A stretch of 64,000 nt of DNA. It comes from Actinacidiphila sp. DG2A-62. GTDB lineage: Bacteria; Actinomycetota; Actinomycetes; Streptomycetales; Streptomycetaceae. The DNA is taken from assembly GCF_035825295.1 (NCBI RefSeq), contig NZ_JAYMGI010000002.1:2520001-2584000 (forward strand). Direction: 5' to 3'. The notes below the pieces were generated by a model that worked only from the letters and a program-made list of their open reading frames with translations, did not search any database and had not been told where the DNA came from. Shown here piece by piece: positions 8,738 to 17,554 of the stretch (position 1 is the first letter of the stretch; each line of letters opens with the position of its first letter). Position numbers and translations under genes: made by a program.

Positions 8738-8870
8738 TGCCGTGTTCCCCGGGAGTCCACGATCGCGGGGAAGCCTCACTGGATGCGCGGGCGGTGGGTG
8801 AGCCGGACCGGGTGTGGAGGCTGTGGACGAGGTCCATACCGGACATGGGTGACGTCCACGCGTCGACGCA

Positions 8871-8907
8871 TTGACAGGTACATGACCTTACGGTTACAAC
8901 GTTGCAG
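8871..8907 (+). promoter_or_regulatory. sigma-70-type promoter with CpG-centred LacI-like operator
   Basis: TTGACA at 8871-8876, a 17-bp gap, and TTACAA at 8894-8899. Overlapping the -10 box is TTACAACGTTGCAG (8894-8907), 10 of 14 positions symmetric about a central CG, the form LacI-family repressors bind. It lies 75 bp upstream of the sialidase-like gene. Confidence 0.55.
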
Positions 8908-8981
8908 AGTTCGGGTCGCACGGTCGTCGTGGTCCGTCGCGCCGTGGCCGCCGTCAGCACGATTCCCTTCGAGGTGATGCC

Positions 8982-11081
8982 ATGAGGCGCGTCCTGGCGG
9001 TGCTGTCCGTACTGCTCGCCTTCCTCGGCCTGACGACCGTCGCTCCGGCCGCCCACGCCGTGCCGGGCGGCGGCACGCAGATGTGGTCCGGGTACTCGTA
9101 CTACCCGCGGGTGGTCCGGCTGGAGCACAGCGGCTCGTCGAACGGCATGGTGGTCGCCGCGGTCGTCACCAACCAGAACAGCAACTGGGTCGGCGCGATC
9201 TTCCACAGCACCGACAACGGCCGGACGTTCACCCAGGTCGGCGCCGTCAACGACCCGGTCAACTCCACCGGCATGTGCTGCCAGACCCTCTACGAACTCC
9301 CCAGCGCCGTGGGCGACATGCCCGCCGGCACACTGCTGTGGGCGGCCTCCTTCGGCGCCGACGCCGGCAGCGGCAGGCGCATGTCGATCCGGGTGTGGCG
9401 CAGCGACGACCTGGGCGTGAGCTGGTCGTACCTGTCCACCGTGACCACGGCGTCGAGCGCTGCGGGCCTGTGGGAGCCGGAACTGACCGTCGCGTCCGAC
9501 GGCCGGCTCGTGGTGTTCTACTCCGACGAGACCGATCCGGCGCACAGCCAGAAACTGGAGCGGGCGCGTTCGGCCGACGGCGTCACCTGGAACGACTTCA
9601 GCGACACCGTCGCGCTCACCGACGCCTCCGCCCGCCCCGGGATGGCCGTCGTCCGCCGGCTGCCGAGCGGTTCGTACCTCATGAGCTACGAGGTGTGCGG
9701 CACCTCGCACGTCTGCGAGGTGTACGTGCGCAGCTCGCCGGACGGCTGGGCCTGGGGCACGCCCTCGGACATTGGCACCCGGGTGCTCACCGCGGACGGC
9801 CGCTACCCGGCGAGCACCCCCACCATCACGGTCGCGGGCACCACCGTGCTGCTCACCGCGATGCGCCTGCGCAACGCGGACGGCAGCTTCGCCGCCGGCG
9901 ACGGCGCGACGGTGCTGGGCAACGCCGCCGGCGGCCAGGGCGCGTGGTTCGACATCGCCTCGCCGGTGCCGCTGCCGGACCCGGGCGGCGGACCGGCCCC
10001 CACCTGCCCCGGCTACAGCTCGCCGCTGCTCGGCTCGGCCGACGGCAAGTCGTTCCTCCAGATCACCACCGACCTCGACGCGAGCGGCCAGTGCCGCGCC
10101 TACACGGGCCAGGCGTCGGCGCTGCCCAGCGGCAGCACCGGCTCCACCTGGACCGCCGAGGGCTCACCGGTCTACCTCTCGCCGAACCAGCAGCACGTCA
10201 CCCACGTCGACGCCGGCGGCGCGCTGCGCAACGTCTGGTGGGACGCCTCCACCGGATACGCGGCGAACACCTGGGCCACCGGCGCCACCGGCACCCCGGT
10301 CAGCTTCGTCGACGGCACCCAGCAGCACGTCTTCGTCCGCGGCGCGGACGGCTCGCTGCAGCACTACTTCTGGGACTCCGCCACCGGCACGACCACCCAC
10401 GACACGTGGGCCGGCAGCGGCGTCGCGGGCGACCCGGCCGCCATGACGATCGGCGACGCGCAGCACGCGTGGTGGGTGGACGGCGCCGGCATGCTGGAGC
10501 ACTCCTGGTGGGACCCGACCGGCGGCTCCCACCACGACACCTGGGCCACCGGCGTCACCGGCCGGCCCAGCGCGATGCTCGTCGGGAACGTGCAGCACGT
10601 CTTCGTCCGCACGCCCACGGGCGCGATCCGCCACGTGTGGTGGGACGCGGCACAGGGCTCCCAGAGCGAGACCGTCCCCGCCGACGCGGCCGGCGACCTC
10701 GCAATCGCCGAGATCGGCGACGCGCAGCACCTGTGGTTCACCGACAGCGCGGGCCGCCTGCGGCACTGGTGGTGGAGCCCCGAGGCGGGCTGGAACAACG
10801 ACACCTGGGGCACCGGCGTCACCGGCCGGCCCACGTTCCTGCAGGACGGCGCCCAGCAGCACGTCTTCGTCCGCGGCAGCGGCGGCACGGTCGAGCACTA
10901 CTTCTGGCAGTCCACCGACGGCCTGCACCACGACACCTGGGGCACCGGCATCAGCGGAGACCCCACCGCCCTGCTCATCGGCGACGCCCAGCACGTGTGG
11001 GCGACCGACCCGAACGGAACCGTCCAGCACTGGTGGTGGACCCCGGCGGACGGCGTACGCCACGACACCTGGGGCAGCTGA
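8982..11081 (+). CDS. secreted sialidase-like protein with C-terminal lectin-type propeller repeats
   Basis: 699 residues. The signal peptide is MRRVLAVLSVLLAFLGLTTV with cleavage near AHA-VPG. Residues about 35-380 form a BNR/sialidase-type propeller with Asp-box motifs (STDNGRTF, RSDDLGVSW, RSADGVTW). Residues about 390-699 hold seven repeats of about 40 residues of the form QQHVFVRG..GSLQHYFWDS..THDTWAG, as in fucose/glycan-binding PLL-type propellers. It is probably an extracellular glycan-degrading or glycan-binding enzyme. The catalytic residues of true sialidases were not all located, so enzymatic activity is inferred. It has a clear promoter and a LacI-like site. Confidence 0.78.
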   Translation: MRRVLAVLSVLLAFLGLTTVAPAAHAVPGGGTQMWSGYSYYPRVVRLEHSGSSNGMVVAAVVTNQNSNWVGAIFHSTDNGRTFTQVGAVNDPVNSTGMCCQTLYELPSAVGDMPAGTLLWAASFGADAGSGRRMSIRVWRSDDLGVSWSYLSTVTTASSAAGLWEPELTVASDGRLVVFYSDETDPAHSQKLERARSADGVTWNDFSDTVALTDASARPGMAVVRRLPSGSYLMSYEVCGTSHVCEVYVRSSPDGWAWGTPSDIGTRVLTADGRYPASTPTITVAGTTVLLTAMRLRNADGSFAAGDGATVLGNAAGGQGAWFDIASPVPLPDPGGGPAPTCPGYSSPLLGSADGKSFLQITTDLDASGQCRAYTGQASALPSGSTGSTWTAEGSPVYLSPNQQHVTHVDAGGALRNVWWDASTGYAANTWATGATGTPVSFVDGTQQHVFVRGADGSLQHYFWDSATGTTTHDTWAGSGVAGDPAAMTIGDAQHAWWVDGAGMLEHSWWDPTGGSHHDTWATGVTGRPSAMLVGNVQHVFVRTPTGAIRHVWWDAAQGSQSETVPADAAGDLAIAEIGDAQHLWFTDSAGRLRHWWWSPEAGWNNDTWGTGVTGRPTFLQDGAQQHVFVRGSGGTVEHYFWQSTDGLHHDTWGTGISGDPTALLIGDAQHVWATDPNGTVQHWWWTPADGVRHDTWGS

Positions 11082-11107
11082 CGGCGTCCGGTGGTGGTCC
11101 CTGGCCG

Positions 11108-11139
11108 CGGGCTCACTCCGGCGAAGGAGATCGTCCAGA
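11108..11139 (+). pseudogene. scar of a second integrase gene
   Basis: The stretch matches 34725-34756 inside the island integrase almost exactly and still encodes LTPAKEIVQ in frame. The next 460 bp of the integrase are missing. After 13 bp of unrelated sequence the copy resumes at 11153 with the integrase 3' end and tRNA segment. This is the left-end relic of another integrase. Confidence 0.7.
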
Positions 11140-11152
11140 ACCCCCGGGCCCG

Positions 11153-11302
11153 CCCCGGGCTCACCGGCCGGGGGCGCCGCGCCGGGCATCGCTCTCACCG
11201 CGAGCCGCGCGGCCGGGGCCTCGCAGGCCGGGCGGGGTGCGCCTCACCGGGCGCAGGGTGGGGCGGGTGGGACTCGAACCCACGGCCGACGGATTATGAG
11301 TC
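11153..11302. repeat. left 150-bp direct repeat (att-like, includes 3' part of tRNA-CAT)
   Basis: Aligned base by base with 35219-35368 without gaps and with two mismatches. Positions 11259-11302 are the tRNA 3' end, T-arm and anticodon loop (minus strand); similarity stops inside the anticodon stem. The remainder corresponds to the last codons of the integrase. It marks the left boundary of the island. Confidence 0.85.
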
Positions 11303-11661
11303 GCGCGGAGCCCGAGCCGGAGGATGACGCGTAGTCCCGACCAGTCCCGTCCATGCAGGTCATGAGCCTGCCCCGTCCGCCCGGCAACGCATGATCTCGC
11401 CCCTTCCAAGGGCGTCCGCGCTCACACCGGGCTCACCTCGGGCTCACTTCAGGCTCGCGGCGAACAGAGCATTCGGTCGACCGCCGCGACGACGTGGGTC
11501 CGGCCGTTGCGGGAGCCCTCGCCCGAGGCGACCGAGCGCATACAGCCCTGCCCTGCCCCCTCGGCCGCCTCGACCGGAAGAGGTCACCACTGCAACGCGA
11601 ACCAGAACGCACGCCCGCCCCCGGCGCAGCCCCTGCCACACCCAATCCGCCCACGGCCACG
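11303..11661. other. stretch without recognised gene at island left end
   Basis: About 360 bp between the att-like repeat and the CRISPR leader. Short frames here have no recognisable product and no good start. I see no further element in it. Confidence 0.5.
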
Positions 11662-11774
11662 GAGCCGCCCGTAGACTCCGGGAGCATGACCACGGACACT
11701 CCTGCGGTGCGACCCACCACACGCCACCCGGCAAAGAACGAGCAAAGCCCCTCTAGAGCCCCAGGTCAGGAAGT
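11662..11774 (+). promoter_or_regulatory. CRISPR leader of array 1
   Basis: 113 bp that align with 25309-25422 before array 2. Shared blocks are GAGCCGCCCGTAGACTCC at the far end, CATGACCAC in the middle and CAGGTCAGGAAG directly before the first repeat. The conserved position and the degenerate last repeat at the other end show that transcription and spacer addition come from this side. Confidence 0.75.
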
Positions 11775-13266
11775 CTGCTCTCCGCGCGAGCGGAGGTGAC
11801 CCGGCGTTCGATCTCCAGGAGTACGGGCCCGCTCTCTGCTCTCCGCGCGAGCGGAGGTGACCCGGCGCGGCAGCGCTCGGCACACCGCGGCCTGTTCTGC
11901 TCTCCGCGCGAGCGGAGGTGACCCGTGGCGGGCTTCCTCAAGGGGCGTGGGGTTCTTCTGCTCTCCGCGCGAGCGGAGGTGACCCGGGCACCGCGGCGCT
12001 GCAACTGACCGGGGTGGACTGCTCTCCGCGCGAGCGGAGGTGACCCGGTGCTGAGCATCAACGGGCTGTCCGGCGAGCACTGCTCTCCGCGCGAGCGGAG
12101 GTGACCCGGAGGCGAACCTTTGGCCAGAGGTACGGGGTGTCTGCTCTCCGCGCGAGCGGAGGTGACCCGAGGAGTGTCGTCACCTCGTCCGGGCTGGGGG
12201 TCTGCTCTCCGCGCGAGCGGAGGTGACCCGTTCCGCACCACCGCCGCGCCGCTCACCTGCAACTGCTCTCCGCGCGAGCGGAGGTGACCCGCCGCTATCG
12301 GGAATCCACGCCAAGTGCTGCGCCTGCTCTCCGCGCGAGCGGAGGTGACCCGGTGACGCGACCGTTGTGGGGCAGGCGCAGGCGCTGCTCTCCGCGCGAG
12401 CGGAGGTGACCCGCTGGTGCTGCAGTCCCTCGCGGACAGAGCCGACTGCTCTCCGCGCGAGCGGAGGTGACCCGGTCGCGCGGCGAAGCCGCTCCTTCTT
12501 GCTCTTCTGCTCTCCGCGCGAGCGGAGGTGACCCGTCGTCCCAGGGGCCGTGGATGAAGTACCGGTTCTGCTCTCCGCGCGAGCGGAGGTGACCCGGATG
12601 TAGAAGCTGAGGAGCATGCCGCGTAGTGCTGCTCTCCGCGCGAGCGGAGGTGACCCGGCTCCGCGGAACCGTTGTGGCTTTCGACGCCATTGCTCTCCGC
12701 GCGAGCGGAGGTGACCCGTCGTAGGGGCCGCGGTCGCCCTTGAGGGCGAGCTGCTCTCCGCGCGAGCGGAAATGACCCGCTGACCGGAGCGTTCGCCTCG
12801 GGTGCGCTGACCTGCTCTCCGCGCGAGCGGAGGTGACCCGCGCTGGCAGTCTCGTGTCGAGGGCCCGGACGGCTGCTCTCCGCGCGAGCGGAGGTGACCC
12901 GGCCACATCCCGGCCACCGGCGCCGTTGTCCACCTGCTCTCCGCGCGAGCGGAGGTGACCCGGAGAAGGCGCCGCTGCGCGTCCTGTACGAGCACTGCTC
13001 TCCGCGCGAGTGGAGGTGACCCGAGCGGCAACGCCGCTGACCAGCGGGCATCTGCCTGCTCTCCGCGCGAGCGGAGGTGACCCGGCTGTCGAGCATCTGC
13101 TGGCCGCGTACACGCGCTGCTCTCCGTGCGAGCGGAGGTGACCCGGCGACCGCACCGCCGGACCCGAAGGAGAAGAACTGCTCTCCGCGCGAGCGGAGGT
13201 GACCCGCTGAAGGACTCCCTGAAGCCCAACGCGACCGCCTGCTCTCCGCGCAGCGGAGGTGACTCG
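11775..13266 (+). CRISPR. type I-E CRISPR array 1: 25 repeats, 24 spacers
   Basis: Repeats of 29 bp begin every 61 bp from 11775 to 13239, so spacers are 32 bp. The repeat starts CTGCTCTCCGCGCGAGCGG and ends AGGTGACCCG, with stem CTCCGC/GCGGAG and loop GCGA. Variants appear towards the right: 12751 (GGT to AAT), a stem change near 13005, and a 28-bp last repeat at 13239 with a deleted base and a T, typical of the leader-distal end. The consensus differs from array 2 at the first base and at one base near the end (GACCCG versus GATCCG). Confidence 0.97.
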
Positions 13267-13429
13267 GTGAAGCCCGATCCGTAGGCCAGGGCAACCACCT
13301 GCTCGGCTTTCGTCGCCCGGGAGTCCGAGAGCAGTGGCCTCGGGCTCGCGGGCCGGCAGCGGGTTCTGGAAGTCGGTGCCGGTGCCGGGACGTTCGGGTG
13401 GTCCTGGGCTGGCTAAGACATCGTTTCTT

Positions 13430-13951
13430 ATGGTCGGCCCCACCCCCTTCCAGGCGGGGATACTGCTTTCAGTGCTGTTGACATGGATCGCTGAGGTGGC
13501 CGAAGAGCCGCTTGCATTGGAGCCGGGTAACCGGCGGGTGGAGTGGGAGACGAACACCTGGTCGCTGGGTGCAGGTGACGAGGACGGGCGGCCGTTGTCC
13601 GCTGCCGAGGTGGTCGCTGCCTTCGAACAGACTGCTGCCGGCATCCGGGAACGCATTCGCGAGCTGGGCTTCTCCGGAGTGGCGACGTTCTATGTGTGGC
13701 ACGACGGGCAGGCCGGGCAGCTCCGGTGCTCGACCGGCTCCGTTCCTCCGGAGGAGTTGCCGTTCGACGGCACCTACAGGGTTGCCGACCAACTTGGTCC
13801 GATCGTGGAGGGTTTCCTGGCCGACAACATGCCAGGGGTCGTCGCCTGGCCGGAGCTGGACGAGGCGGACGGCCACTTGGAGCAGGTCATGACGGAGCCT
13901 GAGATCGCGCCCTTGCGTGTCTGCACCAGCAGCGTTGGAACCTCACACTGA
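13430..13951 (+). CDS. hypothetical protein inside the IS ends
   Basis: From the ATG at 13430 (inside the left inverted repeat) the frame gives 173 residues. A recognisable folded part begins at about TWIAEVAEEPLALEPGNRRV and continues VEWETNTWSLGAGDEDGRPL. It ends 8 bp past the transposase stop, tail to tail with it. No known domain; acidic and cytoplasmic. The true start may be further in. Whether it is a passenger of the IS or an older gene trapped between two ends is unresolved. Confidence 0.5.
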   Translation: MVGPTPFQAGILLSVLLTWIAEVAEEPLALEPGNRRVEWETNTWSLGAGDEDGRPLSAAEVVAAFEQTAAGIRERIRELGFSGVATFYVWHDGQAGQLRCSTGSVPPEELPFDGTYRVADQLGPIVEGFLADNMPGVVAWPELDEADGHLEQVMTEPEIAPLRVCTSSVGTSH

Positions 13952-14802
13952 ATGCCCTTGCGCATCTAGGCGGGCGAGTCGGCGGTGGCCGATGAGGATT
14001 GCGGCTATGCCGACGAAGGCGAGGAAGTGCTCGGCCTTGCGTTCGTAGCGGCGGTGGAGCCGTCGGCAGCCGGCCAGCCAGGAGACGGTTCTCTCCACGA
14101 CCCAGCGGTGTCGGCCCAGCCGTTGTGAGGACTCGATGCCTTTGCGGGCGATGCGGGGGCGGATGCCGCGCTCGCGGAGCCATCGGCGCAGGTGGTCGTA
14201 GTCGTAGCCCTTGTCGGCGTGCAGTTTCGCCGGCTTCCGTCGCCGGGGCCCGCAGCGGGAGCGGATGGGCGTGATGCCTCGCACGAGCGGCTCCAGGCCC
14301 TGGCTGTCGTGCATGTTCGCGCCGGAAATCCCCAGGGACAGGGGCAGCCCGTTCCGGTCGGTGATCAGGTGGATCTTCGATCCGAGTTTGCCGCGGTCGG
14401 TCGGATTCGGTCCCGTCAAAGGCCCCCTTTTGTCGCCCGCAGACTGACCGAGTCGATAGCGCACCGCGACCAGTCCAACTCGCCCCGCGCCCCGAGCTCG
14501 TCGAGGATCACGCGATACAACCGCGCCCAGACCCGCTCCCGGCTCCACTGGGCGAACCGCCGGTAGACCGTCTGCCAGGCCGGCCCGAACACCGGCGGCA
14601 ACTGCCGCCACGTGCAGCCCGACGTCGCCACGAAGATGATCGCAGCCAGAGCCTCGCGGTCACCAGCCCGGCGTCGGCCGCCGCCCTGCGGACGTATCAC
14701 CTCAGTCGGTGGCACCACCCGCCGGAACAACACCCACAACTCGTCCGGCACCAACCGCTCAACCAGATCCGTCATGCACGGAACAACGAACGATCGCGCC
14801 AT
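13943..14802 (-). CDS. IS5-family transposase, two frames joined by -1 frameshift
   Basis: Frame A (14802-14416) starts MARSFVVPCMTDLVERLVPD and holds the DUF4096-type DNA-binding half with ATSGCTWRQLPPVFGPAWQT. Frame B carries the DDE catalytic half (KLGSKIHLITDRNGLPLSLG, LHADKGYDYDHLRRWLRERG, RHRWVVERTVSWLAGCRRLH) to 13943. At the junction the minus strand reads A AAA GGG GG, a standard slippery site that moves the ribosome back one base. The fusion product would be a normal-size DDE transposase of the IS427-like group. Confidence 0.88.
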
Positions 14803-14828
14803 AAGAAACGAAGTCTAAGCTGCCGGTC

Positions 14829-15404
14829 ATGGAGCCGTCCGTGAGCAGCCGCGCGGCCGTCGACCTTACGGTCCTCGAGGCCGCCGAGCTGACGTCCGAT
14901 CCGGATCGGGCGGGGCCGTTCGTGGAGTCGGCCCACAGGATGCTGGCGGATCTGGTCCGCGGCGGTGCTGCGTTGGGCTGGGTCGAACCGCCGTCGCGGG
15001 ACGAGATCGCGGAGCTCGTCGACCGTGTCGTTTCCGCGGTACGGACCGGGGACGCGGCTCTACGTGCTGCGTATATCGACCGCCGGCTCGTAGGGCTGGG
15101 GTACTGGCTGCGCTACGCCCGGCCGACCCATCAGCCGCACGCCGATGTGGAGAAGGTCGCGGTGGACGCCGCCGTCCACGGCCGCGGCGTCGGCCGCACA
15201 CTGACCAAGGCCCTGATCGCCGACGCCCGCCAGGCGGGCATCGAAGTCCTCACCCTGGACGCCCGCGGCGACAACGCCAACGCCCTGCGCCTCTACCGTT
15301 CACTGGGCTTCACCGAATACGGCCGCCTTCCCGCCTTCGTCGCCATCGGCGAACAGCGCTACGACAAGGTCTTCTGCATGCTGGACCTCCGCCGAGACGG
15401 CTGA
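14829..15404 (+). CDS. GNAT-family N-acetyltransferase
   Basis: 191 residues. The acetyl-CoA binding motif A is clear at VEKVAVDAAVHGRGVGRTLT (about residues 118-137), followed by KALIADARQAGIEVLTLDAR and the motif B region ALRLYRSLGFTEYGRLPAFV. The ATG lies 15 bp outside the IS end, so native promoter sequence may have been displaced by the insertion. It is on the strand opposite to the cas genes. The acceptor is unknown; it is cargo of the island. Confidence 0.85.
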   Translation: MEPSVSSRAAVDLTVLEAAELTSDPDRAGPFVESAHRMLADLVRGGAALGWVEPPSRDEIAELVDRVVSAVRTGDAALRAAYIDRRLVGLGYWLRYARPTHQPHADVEKVAVDAAVHGRGVGRTLTKALIADARQAGIEVLTLDARGDNANALRLYRSLGFTEYGRLPAFVAIGEQRYDKVFCMLDLRRDG

Positions 15405-15467
15405 CCGCCCGCCGCCGGGCGTGAAGCCCCTGCCATGACCAGCGCAGCCTCGCGGACGGCGCGTCCT

Positions 15468-15496
15468 ACAGCCACCTCCGCTCGCACGGAGACCAC
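15468..15496 (-). ncRNA. solitary CRISPR-repeat-like element 3' of cas2
   Basis: On the minus strand this 29-bp segment matches the array repeat at 22 of the first 24 positions, including the stem and loop core GCGAGCGGAGGTG; the last five positions have diverged. It lies 19 bp after the cas2 stop, on the cas mRNA strand, with no second repeat 61 bp away. It could be cut by Cas6e at the end of the operon transcript, act as a CRISPR-like small RNA, or be the relic of a third array. It is a sequence observation; expression is not known. Confidence 0.6.
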
Positions 15497-15514
15497 ACTT
15501 CCCGGCCTGGCCCT

Positions 15515-15826
15515 CTACAAAGGTGTCGCCACCTCCTGGCGCCCCCGCTGGAAGGCGATGAGGGTGAGCCCGTCGAAGTCGACGGGATCGCGGCGGTGGG
15601 CGCCGGCGGTGCGCAGGGTGAAGCCCTGCTCGTTGTCGGCGGGACAGGCGAGAACCGCCGTGCCGTCGGCGGTGGAGGCGGCGACGGAGGACCAGAGTTC
15701 GTCACGGACCTTGGCGGAGACGGAGCCGACATAGAGCTCGGGGGTGACTTCGAGGAGCCACCGGGTCAAGGCTCCGCGCAGGTGGTCGGGGACGGCGGTC
15801 GCGGCGATGACGATCATGGAGGGCAT
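15515..15826 (-). CDS. cas2: CRISPR-associated endoribonuclease-fold protein Cas2e
   Basis: 103 residues with MIVIAATAVPDHLRGALTRW and LLEVTPELYVGSVSAKVRDE, the Cas2e (CT1978) signature. Cas2 is the scaffold that holds two Cas1 dimers during spacer integration. The start may be the ATG at 15826 or the next one three codons in. It begins 49 bp after the cas1 stop and is the last cas gene of the operon. Length is typical for type I-E. Confidence 0.95.
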   Translation of the reverse strand: MPSMIVIAATAVPDHLRGALTRWLLEVTPELYVGSVSAKVRDELWSSVAASTADGTAVLACPADNEQGFTLRTAGAHRRDPVDFDGLTLIAFQRGRQEVATPL

Positions 15827-15875
15827 GGGCAGTCCCGGGTCGAGGGGATGGTGCCGTGTGGGCGGCGGGTGCGAC

Positions 15876-16880
15876 TCACGGCGCCGCGTCCGCGGCGTGG
15901 TTGACGCCCCCGGGGATGACGCCGGTGACCGGGTCCCAGAGGTCGACGAGGTGTTCCTCGGGGTCGGGGACGTCGATCTCGGTGTCGGGATCGAGCAGGT
16001 GCTGGACGTCGGCGACGACGCGCGGCAGGAGCTTGAACAGGCGCAGCGCGTCGCGGAAGGAACGCCGGGCCTCGGCTTCGGGGTTGGCCGAGGCGTGGAC
16101 GGAGAAGGCGAGCGGGATCGTCAGCTCGGCCTTGTAGAGGTCGGCGATGTCGTAGACGAACGCCTGCTGGTTGCCGTTGTGGACGTAGCCGAGGGCGGGT
16201 GAGCAGCCCAGGGCGAGGATCGCGGCGTGGACGATGCCGTACAGGCAGGTGTTCGCCGAGGACAGTGCGAGGTTGACGGGGTCCTGGGTGTCCCAGGAAG
16301 CGGGGTCGTAGGCGCGGCGGAAGCGACCGATCTTGTACTGGCGGGCGAGGAGTTGGTAGTGCGCCCGGACGCGTTGCCCTTCCATGCCGCGCAGTTGGGC
16401 GAGCGTGGTGCCGGCGGGAACCGATCCGGGTCCGAAGCGCTTCTCGTACATCGCGGTGGCGACGGCGAGTCGTCGGTCGTCGTCGGCCCAGGTGCGGACC
16501 TGTCGTTCCAGCCAGGTGGTGGTGAGGGAGTCCGGCGTGGTGGCGGCGTAGCAGCGCACACCGCCGGAGCCGGTGACGAGCACGGTGGTGCCGTGGCGGG
16601 CGAAGGTGGCCAGCGCCCGGGCGGTGATGGAGGTTCCGGGGCCGAGGAGGACGCAGGCCAGGGCGGCGGTCGGCAGGTAGACGGTCTCGGTGCCGCGGCG
16701 TTCGCTGGTGATCTCGGCGCAGACGCCGGTGTCGTCCTGGTGGATACGCACGATGTCGAGGTAGAGGAAGGACAGGCTGTCGGCGACGCGCGGCAGCATG
16801 GCGACGGTGGGCGCGGCGAGGCGGCGCCGGGCGTCGGCGGGGTCGCGCTGCCGGGCGCCCGAGGAGGTCGCGGGACTCAT
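15876..16880 (-). CDS. cas1: CRISPR integrase Cas1e
   Basis: 334 residues. The metal-binding residues of Cas1 are present: Glu in RGMEGQRVRAHY, His in ALGYVHNGNQQAF and Asp in VYDIADLYKAELTIPLAF. Cas1 catalyses insertion of new spacers next to the leader. Its ATG overlaps the stop of cas6e (ATGA), so translation is coupled. A slightly long, disordered N-terminus (MSPATSSGARQRDPADARRR) precedes the conserved part. It appears intact. Confidence 0.96.
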   Translation of the reverse strand: MSPATSSGARQRDPADARRRLAAPTVAMLPRVADSLSFLYLDIVRIHQDDTGVCAEITSERRGTETVYLPTAALACVLLGPGTSITARALATFARHGTTVLVTGSGGVRCYAATTPDSLTTTWLERQVRTWADDDRRLAVATAMYEKRFGPGSVPAGTTLAQLRGMEGQRVRAHYQLLARQYKIGRFRRAYDPASWDTQDPVNLALSSANTCLYGIVHAAILALGCSPALGYVHNGNQQAFVYDIADLYKAELTIPLAFSVHASANPEAEARRSFRDALRLFKLLPRVVADVQHLLDPDTEIDVPDPEEHLVDLWDPVTGVIPGGVNHAADAAP

Positions 16881-17554
16881 CCGGTGCTCCGGGCCGGCGC
16901 GATGGACAGCAGTCCGCAGCCGTACGCCTTTCCCCGGCCGATGCCTTCGGTGATCTTCGCGCGGAGCAGGTCGGGGTCGATGATCGCGGCGGTGCCGTCG
17001 AAGCGGATGCGGGCGTGCCGGACGCGCTGATCGGCGGCGGGGCCGTTCGTGCCGCGGGGACCGCTGACGGCGTCCAGGGGCAGCGAGTGCACATCGAGGG
17101 GCTTGAGGCCACCGGCTTCGGCTTGCCGGAGCCACCATTCGTCGGCGGCCGTTCCGTGGAGCGCGACGACCGGAGGCAGGCGGTAGGCGGCACGGGTGGT
17201 GGCGCCGGGCTTGCGCACGGGGCTGGCGACGCAGCGGTAGCGGATGGTCAGTCCCGGGCGCAGGGCGTCCAGGAGCGGGTCGAGGGGTCTGCTCGTGGCG
17301 GTGCCGTAGCCGTCGGGGAGCAGTGTGGTGTCGGGGCGTTCGCCGCTCTGCAGCAGCACGTGCGGGCCGTCCGGGGTGTCCTCGGTGCGGAACAGCACAC
17401 CGAGTTGCGCGCGTGCCGCGGCGCCGAGGTCGTAGGGGAACAGGGACATCAGGCGTCGGTGCAGGTGCATCGCGGCCGCTCTGCCCTGCGTGTCCTTGCG
17501 GGCCTGGGCCGAGCGGGGGTCGGGGACGATCCGGGTGAGCCAGACGGTCATCAT
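16877..17554 (-). CDS. cas6e: crRNA-processing endoribonuclease Cas6e (Cse3)
   Basis: 225 residues. It begins MTVWLTRIVPDPRSAQARKD and contains the family's N-terminal catalytic region AAAMHLHRRLMSLFPYDLGA, with the histidine expected for cleavage. The C-terminus GIGRGKAYGCGLLSIAP is the glycine-rich RNA-binding loop shared by Cas6 proteins. It would cut the repeat hairpin (stem CTCCGC/GCGGAG) to release crRNAs. It overlaps cas5 and cas1 by four bases on each side. Either of two adjacent ATG codons may be used. Confidence 0.95.
   Translation of the reverse strand: MMTVWLTRIVPDPRSAQARKDTQGRAAAMHLHRRLMSLFPYDLGAAARAQLGVLFRTEDTPDGPHVLLQSGERPDTTLLPDGYGTATSRPLDPLLDALRPGLTIRYRCVASPVRKPGATTRAAYRLPPVVALHGTAADEWWLRQAEAGGLKPLDVHSLPLDAVSGPRGTNGPAADQRVRHARIRFDGTAAIIDPDLLRAKITEGIGRGKAYGCGLLSIAPARSTG

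Larger units (their letters stand above)
13418..14814 (-). mobile_element. IS5-family insertion sequence with a passenger-like ORF
   Basis: Inverted ends ACATCGTTTCTTATGG (13418-13433) and its partner at 14799-14814 differ at one position. They are flanked by a direct CTAAG (13413-13417 and 14815-14819), a probable target duplication. The transposase lies on the minus strand with its ATG inside the right end. Length 1397 bp. The left 530 bp hold an unrelated plus-strand reading frame, which is unusual for this family. Confidence 0.7.

Noticed and set aside
11259..11302. A second functional tRNA gene at the left end
   Set aside because: Only the 3' half is present; the 5' half, D-arm and half of the anticodon stem are missing.
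11091..11327. Possible 78-residue protein
   Set aside because: It is a mixture of integrase scar and antisense tRNA (WDSNPRPTDYES), a well-known false translation.
11753..13656. Long minus-strand reading frames over array 1 (repeating GSPPLARRA, RVTSARAES, GHLRSRGEQ)
   Set aside because: These are translations of CRISPR repeats in three frames, not proteins.
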